Below the pieces are notes generated by a model. The model was not told the DNA's origin. It searched no databases and was given only the letters and a program-made list of their open reading frames with translations. Shown here in pieces: positions 10,011-20,903 of a DNA stretch of 64,000 nt. The position numbers were made by a program, and so were the translations under genes. Position 1 is the stretch's first letter, and every line of letters starts with the position of its first letter. The DNA comes from Nissolia schottii (taxonomy: Eukaryota > Streptophyta > Magnoliopsida > Fabales > Fabaceae). Location of the stretch: NCBI GenBank assembly GCA_003254905.1, contig QANU01110956.1, positions 816,301-880,300 on the forward strand, read 5' to 3'.

Positions 10011-13000
10011 GATCTTTTTATATATATATATTTTTTAAGTTATTTGGATCAACTAGTAAGAACCTGTGTTCTTCCCAACTTGTCTATAATGCTGTTAAGA
10101 AAGCAAGTATTAATTGTTTGTAGTGACTGGTGAGGACCCTGTTGGTATTCCAAATTTCCATTAGAGGCCCTTTATCCCTGAGAATGTAGAGAGCAATGGG
10201 GATTCCTATAGGACAAAGCTCAATTATATGCTTCAAAAAATTTGTAAATACATGCCTCAATTCTCTGCCATCATCTACTACCTCTGGCTCTGTCACCCCC
10301 TTCTTCAGCTCAGAGTTATGAGGACTAATTAGTGTAGAAAGGGTTTTTCAATATACAATTAAGTGTACCTATCATCATTATCAACGTTAATTATATATGG
10401 AGCATACTTGACTGCAGCCATAAAAGAATGAAACTGATCACGGTACAAATGTATCAAACTGGCATACTTTTTCTTAGCCCAAAGGAAGAAACAAAAAGAA
10501 TTAGCCTCCATGAGGTTACGCAATCTGAATCAAATCATTCAAAAATAACGGGCGAGTAATCGCAGGAGTTACATCAAAATAAGAGACCTCAAAAGAATGA
10601 AGATTGTGATTTAGATAGGCAAGGCAATATATAACTCGGTTGAATTCCTTGAAAACATGTTGAAGATGCATCACTTAATTCTTGGATAAAAGTTCATGAA
10701 TATAAGATATAATCAAGGTGGCGGGATGTAAGTGGTTATGACAATTTTGGACAAGCTTAATAATACTTTGAGAATTGCAGTCAACTTGCACTTGTTGGAA
10801 CCCATTGCACTAGGCAATATTTAGCACATGCAAAATGTTTTTAAAGTTCTGCTATGGTAATGGATGTCAAACTCAATTTGAACAAGAAACTTGTAACAAA
10901 ACTCTCTGGTTCGTCTCTGATGAGACCCCCTGCATCCTACACTATCAGAGCTAAGCACAGATCTATCACAACTCGTTACCACCCAACCAGGTGAAGAAAA
11001 ATGCCAACAAACCAAATGTTCCTCCAAATTAGAAGAGGTAGAAGAGGAATACATATGAAGCAGAAGAGAGTAGTGCTTAAGCCTCAATCCAAAGGAAAAC
11101 CAAAGATCACCAACATTAGGGGAAGAATTATTAAAGTCATTACGGACATACCAGGGATAATGGAAGGTCAAGCCAAACACGGAGCGCCATTCCTGATCAC
11201 CATACCAACTGAAATGATGGCTTTGCTTCAAATTTTCCCAAAGCCATGTGTGAAGGGGTGCTTCAAAAAAATTATGTCAACGAGACCGATGCAGCAGCCT
11301 CTTTCAAAACCTCGATACTACCTCACAATCTCAAAAGGCATGAAGAGTGGTCTCCGTAGAATGATTAGAGCATCGAGGACAAGAGTTATCCAAAGAAAGA
11401 TGACGAATAAGACGATTTGCATTAATCAATACAGCTTCTTTGGAAATTAGGTAAAGAAAGGATTTAACATGCTCCACTCCTTTACACTTCCAAATTAGCT
11501 TGAGAAGGGGTCTCTGATGTGCATTGAATCCTCACCCGATAAAATAAAATAAGTAAATTTAATAGAGAATGAGCCATCATGGCCAGGAGCCCACGCAACA
11601 TAATCGTCGCCTAGGCTAGCGCGAAGGGGGATGGATAGCTATCATCATATTATAGATATTACCAGGTAAGATAGGAGAAATTTGAGCCCAATCCCAATTA
11701 CCTTCATCATCCACAAAATGGGCAATAGTGAAATGGAGATCAGACTACGATGGAGAAACTAAAGTGTGTGCCTCCAGCGAGGTATATCCAGAGATCTTTC
11801 CAAAACCTGATAGTGTTCCTATTACCCACTCGCCAAATAATATTATCATGGACATGTTGCAAAGCTTTCGTAATACCTTTCCATGCATTCGACTGGCTTG
11901 TCTTTGGCTTGACCTTAGGAACGATAGCCTCCCCACATCTGTATTTACCCCTCAAAACCTGAACCCAGAGAGAGTCCTTATTCACAATAAGTCCCCAACT
12001 AAGTTTTGCCAAGAAGCATATATTCGATAGCCTAGCTTGATGAAGACCAAGCCCACCATTTATCTTCGGCCTACAGACAAAGTTCTAAGAAACCAGGCTT
12101 ATTCGTCTACTTCCCTCAATAGAGCCCCAAATATAACTTCTAGCAGTTTTATCAATGAAGTCACAAACTTGTACCGGGAGAAGGCAAGTTTGCATAATAT
12201 AAGAGGGGCTAGCTTCAATCACAGATTTGCAAAGTGTCAACCTACCTGCCATAGAAAGGGAGGACACTTTCCAGTTCAACAGGCATTGGGCTAAGTTTAT
12301 CGGTTAAGCTACTGAAGGTTTGATTAGTAACTCTTTTATGGATTAGAGGAATGCCCAAGTACTTCCCAAGATCATGAGACAAAGAGAAACCCAAATTATA
12401 TGCAATCTCCTTAGCTCAATTATGATTACGTTCCAGGAAAAGGAAATTTTAATCTTCTCCATACTCATCTTTTGTCCATAACTATTACAGAACATCTGCA
12501 AGCAATGTTTAATGATATCAACCCGGTCCAAATAAGCTTCAGCAAACGGAAAAAAAAAAAATCATCCGCAAAGCATCAAAATTTTGGGACCTCCTCTACT
12601 AAGTGAGACAGGCTTCCATAGACCATCTTCAACTGCTGCACAGATAAGCTCCTTTCAATGCAAATAACAAACAGATAAGGTGATAGGGGGTCTCCTTAAC
12701 GAATAACCCTTGAAGGATGAATGACCCTAGTGTGATCACCATGCCAAAGAATGTCAATAGAAGAAGACGAGATACAATGCCAGATAATCTCAACCAAATC
12801 ATTCTAAATGCACATATCTCTGAGAGAGTCAATAATAAAGTGCCAATTCAATATATCATAGGCCTATTCAAGATCAATTTTAATAGCAAGAAAGTCAGTT
12901 TTACCCTTTTTATTTCTCATGCTGTAGATGACTTCTTGAGCAATCACTACGTTGTTCGTACCTACTCTTCCCAGAATTAAACTGCATTGATGAGGAGAAA

Positions 13001-14345
13001 TAATGTGATTCATGATGGGCTTCAAACAGTTGGCAATGGTCTTGGTAAGTAATTTATATATATCACATTACAAAGACCAATAGGACGGAATTGAGTCATA
13101 GATTCTGGGTGATCCACTTTGGGAATGAGATAAATAAATGTCTCATTAATGCTTCCAATCTGAGAAGGATGTTCCAATATATTTCTAATAGTTTTCTCCA
13201 CCATCTTTTTAACAATATCCCAATAACGCATGTAGACCATCTGGGCCTAGGGCCTTGGGCCCGCCCATACTGAACATAGCTCTTTGTATTTTCTCTGAGG
13301 ATACTGAAGTGTGAATCGCTTCTTTATCTGCTTCACTAACATGAGGAAAGCAGTCTCGTAGCACAAAAGAAGAAGGAATGACATCAAGAGTGTAGAGATC
13401 TTGAAAGAAATCATGAGCTAATTTCTTGAGGTTATCATTCCCAAAAACCCAATCACCATCACTAGATTTCAAGGACTTAATATTATTCCGGCGCTCCTAG
13501 CAAGAGTAGAAATGTGGAAATACTGTGTATTCTTATCTCCACAAGAAATCCATTTGTATCTAGATTTTTGAGCCCAGAGCACCTCTTTTTCCATAACCAC
13601 TTTTTCATACTCTCCCCATAGCTCTTTAAGTAATTTAGAAAGAAAGGGGTTTTAGCCCTTAGCCAGGTTGGTATGAATCCCACAAATCTTGTTTAGGAGC
13701 TTTTTTTCGTTGCAGAATGTTTCCAAAAACCTTCCAATTCCAATCTTTCGCAACATTAGAAAAGGCTTCCATATTTTGATGCCAATCTAGATTTTCATCC
13801 CAACAATCTCGAACCATAGGCGCAAAGTCTTCGTGAGTCAACCAAGCAGCCAGAAAACGGGAAAGAAATAGTATTCCAAACCTTACTATTGGTTCTAACC
13901 CACAGAGGAGAATGATCAGAGGAAAGACAAGGAAGATGTGAAACAGAGGCATTCGGGAATCTCAGTTGTCAAGCATCATTACAAAGCATCCTATCCAGAC
14001 GTTCCTTTAAGTTTCCCCTTTGGCCAAGTGAACCAAGGACCTTGAAAATCCAAATCAATAAGCTGACAGTCTTATACACATGAGCAAAAAGCATTACAAG
14101 GAGGACGAGGACCAGAGCGACCAATATGCTCTCTTTCAAAAAGAAAAGCGTTAAAGTCTCCAATGACACACCACAGATCCACGATAGATACCCCAAGAAC
14201 ACGAAGGTCCTACCATAAATCTCTTCTTAGCAGAGCTTGAGGTTGGCCATAACATACTGTCAAAAACCAATGTTGTTTCCCTTGCCAAGAAATTTTTAAA
14301 TGAGCCATCTGCCTAGAAGAAGATATAGATGTTACCCTAAACAAT
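10010..14345 (-). mobile_element. degenerate LINE (plant L1-type non-LTR retrotransposon), 5'-truncated
   Basis: Minus-strand pieces appear in LINE ORF2 order. The C-terminal part of the apurinic-type endonuclease (about 14340-13880) shows VIGDFNAFL and CNDAW followed by LSSDHSP. Next come a linker and the reverse transcriptase (about 13480-12300) with GPDGLH, FIYLIPKVDHPE, FRPIGLCNVIY and the catalytic FADD at 12572-12561. Then SMAGRLTLCKSVIEASPSYI (12279-12085), the zf-RVT region with NAWKGI, RVGNRNTIRFWKDLW (12012-11740), and RNase H (about 10990-10520) with CGGLIRDEPESF, QVQVDCNSQS and LQHVFKEFNRV. The frame changes many times and stops are frequent, so it is long dead. It begins inside the endonuclease, so ORF1 and the 5' end are missing. 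A T-run on the plus strand near 10030 may be the A-tail, but no target duplication was found. Confidence 0.92.
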
Positions 14346-14715
14346 CATCACTAGTTTATTCTCTGGAATCTAATACTTGATTTGTGTCTACCAAAGGCCT
14401 ACTAATGTCTTATAATTTGGCTAGCCATTATAAAAATTCAAATGAATTAGGCTGCTCCAGGACTTTCCTTGCTAGTCCCAATTTTTTTAAATCATTAAAA
14501 CCAGGAATTTGCAAAATAACTAAGAACAATAGTTGGGCTTCAACTCATGGGACAAAAGACCAAATTATCTCAGGCCAAAAAATACCGAGCCGAAGACTAA
14601 AGAATTGACTAGCCACTAGTGAAGTTGCATGGTCTTCTTCCTAGCCCAAAAGAATAGGGGAAATGAGGGGAATCGACAACCTTAGATAGAAAAGGGATAA
14701 CATTAATTAGGATTT

Positions 14716-14857
14716 TTTTTGGGTACATGACTAGATTATCGGGTTCGGTAATTAATTTCTTATTGGCTTGTAAGCATATCTAACTATAAGACAACTGACC
14801 TAAAAATTTAAAGTTATTTCATACCTAAAACCAGGAATAAAACCCCTAGCATTCGGT
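14716..14857 (-). mobile_element. SINE-like insertion with 16-bp target duplication
   Basis: The 16-mer ACATTAATTAGGATTT occurs at 14700-14715 and again at 14858-14873, framing about 142 bp. On the minus strand the insert ends in an A-run (plus-strand T-run at 14713-14720), as expected of L1-mobilised DNA. A stretch GGGGTTTTATTCCTGG (about 14843-14828) resembles a tRNA-type B box. A clear A box is not visible, so the 5' end may be truncated. Confidence 0.55.
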
Positions 14858-14873
14858 ACATTAATTAGGATTT

Positions 14874-16078
14874 AGATTAAGTTTAATTTCAAATGTATAA
14901 ATTCAAATATTTATTATTGTTAGGTTCATCTCTTATTTCATTCTTATCAATAAATTATCTTTTGTAACTAATTTTTCTTGTTTAATTAACTCTCTAATAC
15001 TCACACTTAGAGTTTAATCAACCTTTATATTCAAAATGTTTTCCACTATAAGTTTGAGGACTGCCACATAAGACGCTGGACCTATAGTTCTCAAACACAC
15101 CCTACTGTTTTAAAATAAGAAAGGAAAAAATAAGTCGCACTGATCTTTATGCATTTTTATCTTAATCTAATGGTGCTGCAGTTGAGCTTCCAGTCGTTCC
15201 TTGAAACATTTTGGTCAAAATGTGACCTGACATAACATAGTCCAACATTAACATATACCACTTCTTGTGAATAATATTGCTAAGCATATTCCTGGGAATA
15301 TTAAAAGGAAACTTTTTGTTTGATATATGTGGCATAAGGTCATGGGGACAATTTATGTTGAAGTTGAGGGTTCACTAGAAAGTTGGCAGTGTGTCATCAA
15401 AGTCAGTTCATAGGAGTGGCCGGACTGCTTTATTGCTCATTGAAAATTCGCCGCGTGTTGCTCGTGCTCTTCCCATCTCACTTTCTTTTTTTTTTGGGGA
15501 TTTACGATGATGATATTGAATTGAATTTTGCCAATCTCAGTGTCACATACGAGGAACTTTGATATATTCTGTCCGAGAGAAATTACTTGGGTATTGTTAT
15601 CAGCCATATAAAGTGTTCGATGTGTCGGTGTCAGTCCACTGACAATTTGTTTTCTTCATATAAATGGGACTATAGTAATAATTGTACATTGTTATTTTGT
15701 ATATGTATAAACAAATATTGTATAAAGTCATAATCACTTAAAAAAAATGAGTGGATTTACTTCTATCTTTTTCCCCCCTCTAGGGATGATTTTAGCTAAA
15801 CTGTCCAATGTTGATGATTATGTGCATTTTTCTCATTTTCTACATACAAACACCATATCTCATTTTGATTTAGCAAGAGCATGCATTGTTGGTGGACCTT
15901 GTGTTAGTGACCTCTCATCTTAAGTGTACCTAATATTCTTAGAAGTTGTGGGGGGCGGGTGGATCCTCACCGCCATTAGAATGAATTTGAAGGAGATTTT
16001 TAACAAACTAGCTATATTTTTTATTGGTATGCTTCACTTATTAGAGGAAATTTAAATAAGTTAAATGAGACACAAAAT
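14874..16078. other. intergenic, no gene seen
   Basis: Mixed AT-rich sequence with only short chance frames. No recognisable element. Confidence 0.4.
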
Positions 16079-16079
16079 A

Positions 16080-16549
16080 CGTTAGATGTCATATCTTAAT
16101 CTAAAACTTTAAGTTAATGAGTTTATGAATCTTTCTAAATATATATTCTTCATTTAATGTAAATTTTTATCAATGTGAAACTATTATATTCACGCTTGGA
16201 ACACAACAATCTCTCCCCTCAAGTGTGAGGCTCAACATCGACACGTTCTCCCCTTGGCAGAAGCTTCGCAAACACTGATAATAAATGCTCATGGCGCGGG
16301 TATCACACCTGAGCCACACAAATCAACTGGGCTGCTGTGAACTCAGGTGCAAACTTTGTGAGGAAATTTCAAGCCGAATCTAAACCATAGGCTGTAATAC
16401 CACTTGTTGAGTTTAAAGCGATGAGCCAAAGTCCAAAACCAAAAGATATTTAAATAAATTGGCTAAGTGTATCTTCTCAAATATATATTTTTCACATAGT
16501 TCAAAGTTTATTAATGTGAAACTATTATATTCACACTTGCAACACAACA
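16080..16549 (-). mobile_element. TRIM (terminal-repeat retrotransposon in miniature), fossil
   Basis: Two related direct repeats end in CACAACA: about 16080-16208 and 16405-16549. The better kept right copy begins TGTTGAG and ends CACAACA, the TG...CA layout of an LTR. Read on the minus strand, the LTR at 16549-16405 is followed within 2 nt by TGGTATTACAGCC (about 16402-16390), similar to the initiator-Met primer-binding site. The sequence GAGGGGAGAGAT (about 16220-16209), a polypurine tract, abuts the other LTR. The interior is only about 195 bp and non-coding. This is the classic TRIM layout. The two LTRs differ clearly, so the copy is old. Confidence 0.65.
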
Positions 16550-16635
16550 TGAATTGTCCTTAGATTATACAGTGAGACTACGAGAGGAAGACAAATTCTC
16601 TAAACATTTTTTTAAACATATCTAATGTTACATTT

Positions 16636-16888
16636 TACTTTATTCGTTTTAAAATAGTTGTTCACTTTTTATTTTATGCAAGTATTAAAAAAATGATTGA
16701 AAAATGTGAAAGTAAAGAAAAATTGATAATATTTTACATAATTGTCTTTATATATAGTGAATGGTTAGAGTTATTATAATAAATAAGTATGAGAGAGTTT
16801 ATTTAATAAGGACATATTAAGAAAAAAATAATTAATTATGTCTAAACTTAATAAGTTGACAACTATTTTAAAATAGATTAAAATAAAA
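16636..16888. mobile_element. Stowaway-like MITE
   Basis: The left end carries TTCGTTTTAAAATAGTTG (about 16642) and the right end the inverted near-copy CTATTTTAAAATAGTTG (read from about 16875). They frame about 250 bp of non-coding AT-rich DNA. The TA-starting end TACTTTATTCG recalls degenerate Stowaway ends. Old copy. Confidence 0.45.
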
Positions 16889-17753
16889 AAGTGAATTAAT
16901 GAATTAATTTAAAACTTTAAGAAAATGAATTAATGAATTCTTTTCGCATATTGTTTATTATTTGATTTATGATGAATCAATATGAGACTTTTTAAACATT
17001 TAACTTGACACCCAACAAGTTCTTTCCCAAACACAATCGGCTTACCAACAAATGCATGTGCGCTTAATCAAATTTATTTTTGGTTCATAAAACTTTTCAA
17101 AAATAAAAGATGAAATGAAAAAACCAACACGGTACAACCATTACAAAATTTTATAATCAATATAGGCGGCATGAATCAACCCTTTTATAGACATAATTTT
17201 CCAGAGCCAAAAAGACAAGTCACAAAACACCAAAATACATAATTAGTTCTAGCACGCTTGATTGTTCCAGGCTACCATGGCCATAATTCTCCCATAATAA
17301 TGTACAATATAAAAAAAGCCTTATCATTTATCAATCAGTCAATCACTTAACAATATTATATTAACTAGTAGAACACATAATTGGAGGAAATAATTCATAG
17401 AGCAGATCCACATCCATGTGTAAACGAAGCATGGTATTAAGATTTCTAGGGTCCGATTTACACTCTCATAAGTCCATGACCACAAATCGAGTACAAAAAA
17501 CCACATATATACAAGCGAAGTTGTATCTGTTAACATAATCAATAATTAGCACTCTCAACCCCGCCATAAAAAAGCAATGTCTTTAACAACCAAAAAAAGA
17601 AAGAAAAAAGGACCAAAACACACAAGAAAAACCTGACACACTATCCTCTATCTCTCTAGTTTCCTATCTTTCCACTGCTGGAGCCAGTGAATAAACCAAA
17701 ACAAAAACAAAGGACAGCATATTCCTCTTTTATTCTTGGATTTTTCTCAAACT

Positions 17754-20700
17754 TCATACTAATAATCCATTATGAGTTTTGATTGAACTCTCAATTATTC
17801 TCTCCCTTGCTTTTGTTGCCTGCAACCACAAAAGTACAATCGAATCAGTGCTGGTTGATTATGTGGTTTTTTTACATGTTAATGGCTTTGGGGGAAATTA
17901 TTTTCGAAAATGTGGTGGGTGTAAATTAATTACGGATGTATGAGAATTGAGGCTGAAATCGGCTGACGGTCAGCCGATTTCAACCCCAAAAAACTTTTTT
18001 TTTTATAAAAGGGCTGAAATCGGTTCAGGGACAGCCGATTTCAACCCAAAAAGTTTTTTTTTTTCTTTTTCTGAAATCGGACCACTTGTAGCCGATTTCA
18101 TCCCCCCCTTTTTTTTTGTTCTGAAATCGGATCATTTACAACCGATTTCAGGTTATCATCCCGCACATCCGTAAAAATTTTTCCCCACCCACATATACAG
18201 AATATCACCTTATCCCCCACATATATGTATTTACCCCTGATTATGTCTCTAATTAGGCCAATATGGCTATAAAAGTAGCTCCATTTTATGATTTTAGAAT
18301 ATCCGTCAAATTCAAATATTAATGTAGTGGACGGTGATTTTGTCTTTCTAATAGTACCTTTAGCCTAATGTTTATTAATAACTATGTGAACAAAGAAACT
18401 AGATTATTAATTACATCAGTGCAATTGGTAGAGATAATTTTGTTCACTTGACATATTTTGTACAATTATCAAGATCATTTATTGTTTTTTTTAATTAGTG
18501 TATTAATGGTAATATGATAGTTAAATTATATTATAAGAACATTAAAACTAACCTCTTTCTGCCAATCTGTTAATACTGTTACAACAGCAAGTATAATTAC
18601 TTGCAGACAAGACCCTGATAGAGTTCCCATCCATAGCCCTTTGGCTCTTAGTTGTAAACGAAATCCCAAAAACAAAGCAATGGGAATTCCGACAAGATAA
18701 TAGGCTCCAAGGTTGACATAAGCACCTATTTGCTGAAATCCTCCTCCTCTGGCAATCCCTGAAGGAGCAACAAATTGAATTATGGCTGCAGAACAATATT
18801 GGTTTTATGCTAATGGTAATTCCTAAAGTTAGTAACAATGGTCAAGTTCATCCCTAAGTTATGAAAATGATTATATTAATGCTTAATGGTGTCAAAAGTT
18901 AGTCAAGTTAGTCCATGCTAATTTGACTGATGTTAAAAGACTAACTTAACTGACTTTTGACAACTTTATGAACTAATATGACAATTTTCATAACTTGAAG
19001 ATGAACTTAACCGATATTAACAACTCTAGATGGTCAAATGAAAACTCACCGGAGAGCGCTCCAATTAGACTATCGGCGCTAACAGACACACAGAGAAGGG
19101 GAACCATGCCGGCAACTAAATCCACAACTTCCTCGTCATTGCTGTAAGCATATCCTAAGATGTTTTGGAAGCAAAGGAAGAAGGCGCTGACAATGATCGC
19201 CTCTGCAATGCCGATGATCGCAACCACGCGAACAACGCCTTGAGCTCTCTTTGGATTCCCCGCGCCTAATTCATTCGAAACCCGAGTACTGCAAAACCAT
19301 GACGATGCAAAGAATGCCTTGTCATTAATTAACATGTCACACCATTCTGACACCGAAAAGTTGTCTTTCTAACATTTTTCATATCATTATCAGTGCAGAA
19401 TAATGTAGAAAAGAAGAGACCTTGCAGCAGCTCCAACAGCATAAGGAATGAAGTAGTGCAACGTGGTTGTGTTAAGGCTGCAAGAGGATTAGACAAAGTT
19501 AGAAGATCAGATCATGAGTTACTTGAGCAAGAGGCAGATTAGAGTTTTGATTCCACATACCAGACCGAAAGAACCGATGTTTCGAGTTGCGGATTAGGTA
19601 AGATGCCGGCGAGTAACGTAAGCAGCTCAAAGGACCACCATTCAAAACTATACACATGGACATTGAAATTGAAACATGAAGAATCAAAGAAAAAGAAAAA
19701 GAAAAGGATCGAAGCACCATGGATCTTCCAAGAGATTCACAGAGTTACATGTACTCCTTTCGGCTAATTTTGAATGCCACTCCCACCCAAATACATTGAC
19801 TTGACTTAAGAATGTAGATGAAATTCAGAAAGTGAACAGAAGAGAAGAGAAGAGAAGAAACATGATCATTCTCGCTTACCAAAACATGAGTCCAGAGGGG
19901 ATAGCATAGTGGAAAAACTAGGGAATGCTAAGCAGAGCATTTCTAGAAAAGAGAATCCGAGTTTTGCGGCATGCGGATGAGTAGTTGATGTAAAGAGCGA
20001 GGGCAAGGACATTGAACCAATAGGAAACACCGATGGAGAGGGCGGCGCCGGCGTGGCCCAAGCCGAGCTTGAAAACGAGGGCCCAGCAAATGGGGAGATG
20101 GAAGCAGAGAGAGGCGAGGGAGGAGAGGAGCATGGGGAGGATGATGGTCTGAGTCTGGAAGTAGCGGACCAGGGACTGGAGGACAGCGTAGCCGAAAAGG
20201 GCGGGGATGAGGTGAAGGCAGTAGTGGCGAGCTGCGTGAGAAATGGCAGGGTCTTGACTAAAGAGCAAGAGTATTTTATCAGTGAATGTCCACACGAGTG
20301 AAATTGGGAGACAAACCAAGAAGAGGGTCAACATCGCGCAGCACGTGTAGTTCCCAAGCTTCCCAAACTCCTCCGCGCCGTAGGTCTGCCCGCACAGTGT
20401 TTCCAGTGCACCCGCCATTCCTAACTGCCCACAAATTTCAAACGAGAATACTTTACTTACCAACCAAACCAAATCAAACTAACTGACTAACTAGCTAGAG
20501 TCCAATAGGAGAAGGGAGACAAAAAGAGTATTTACAACAACACTGAATCCAGTGACTTCAGCAAAAGAGGTAGCAATGGCCACCCCAGAGAAAGACACGA
20601 GCACCCCAAGGTGGCCCACCATCATCAGTGACACCACTTGTACAAGGTACTGAGACACTGTCACAGCCACCATTGGTGCTGCCATGGAGCTCACCCTCTT

Positions 20701-20808
20701 CAGCTCTTCACAAAATCTGCTCTCAACAACACCATTACCATTTCTACTATTATTACTCTCTTCATCACTCTTTGTTACTAAAAGTGCTGTTGCCTCCTCC
20801 TTACCCAT
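17754..20808 (-). CDS. DTX: MATE/DETOXIFICATION efflux transporter with an in-frame stop in exon 2
   Basis: Multidrug and toxic compound extrusion (MATE) carriers export organic cations and secondary metabolites against H+ or Na+ gradients. Minus-strand exons are 20808-20536, 20424-19880, 19647-19561, 19477-19421, 19288-19050, 18758-18553 and 17819-17754. All have GT-AG borders and close in phase to 491 codons, normal for plant DTX proteins. Hallmarks are [20 protein letters not shown] and [15 protein letters not shown] (exon 1), [20 protein letters not shown] (exon 2), [54 protein letters not shown] and the tail [12 protein letters not shown]. Codon 260 is TAG (19920-19918), between RNALLSIP and [12 protein letters not shown]. 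Relatives normally have Glu there (EFFRFAIPSAV), so a GAG-to-TAG change is likely. If real, the product stops at 259 residues. A TATA-like CTATATATAG lies at 20891-20900. Confidence 0.85.
17890..18218. mobile_element. TIR-bounded insertion carrying four tandem hairpins, in last MATE intron
   Basis: Perfect 10-bp inverted ends TTACGGATGT (17930-17939) and ACATCCGTAA (18165-18174) sit inside longer imperfect inverted flanks (about 17890-17929 and 18175-18218). Between them four hairpins repeat every 49-60 bp, each of the form TGAAATCGG ... CCGATTTCA: 17954-17982, 18015-18043, 18072-18100 and 18122-18150. The first is an almost perfect palindrome with 14-bp arms and a 1-nt centre. Between units lie short A/C stretches and T-runs. 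There is no open frame of note. It resembles a MITE or a subterminal-repeat array of a DNA transposon. The family is not identified. Confidence 0.6.
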
Positions 20809-20890
20809 GATTTCTCTCTACAATTTTCTATGTAACAACAAATCTTTCAATGTTTGATCTGACATAGACCAAAGAGAGGAAAATGTATAT

Positions 20891-20900
20891 CTATATATAG
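20891..20900 (-). promoter_or_regulatory. TATA-like box of the MATE gene
   Basis: CTATATATAG lies about 85 bp upstream of the MATE start codon at 20808, at a plausible distance for a leader of about 50 nt. Confidence 0.5.
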
Positions 20901-20903
20901 AAG

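Noticed and set aside
11001-12294. Plus-strand frames of 85-149 codons
   Set aside because: They are antisense to the LINE reverse transcriptase and zf-RVT regions, which read clearly on the minus strand.
17950-18160. CRISPR-like array (repeats with spacers)
   Set aside because: The units are palindromic hairpins with T-rich spacers, bounded by inverted repeats, inside a plant intron. There is no cas gene and the host is eukaryotic.
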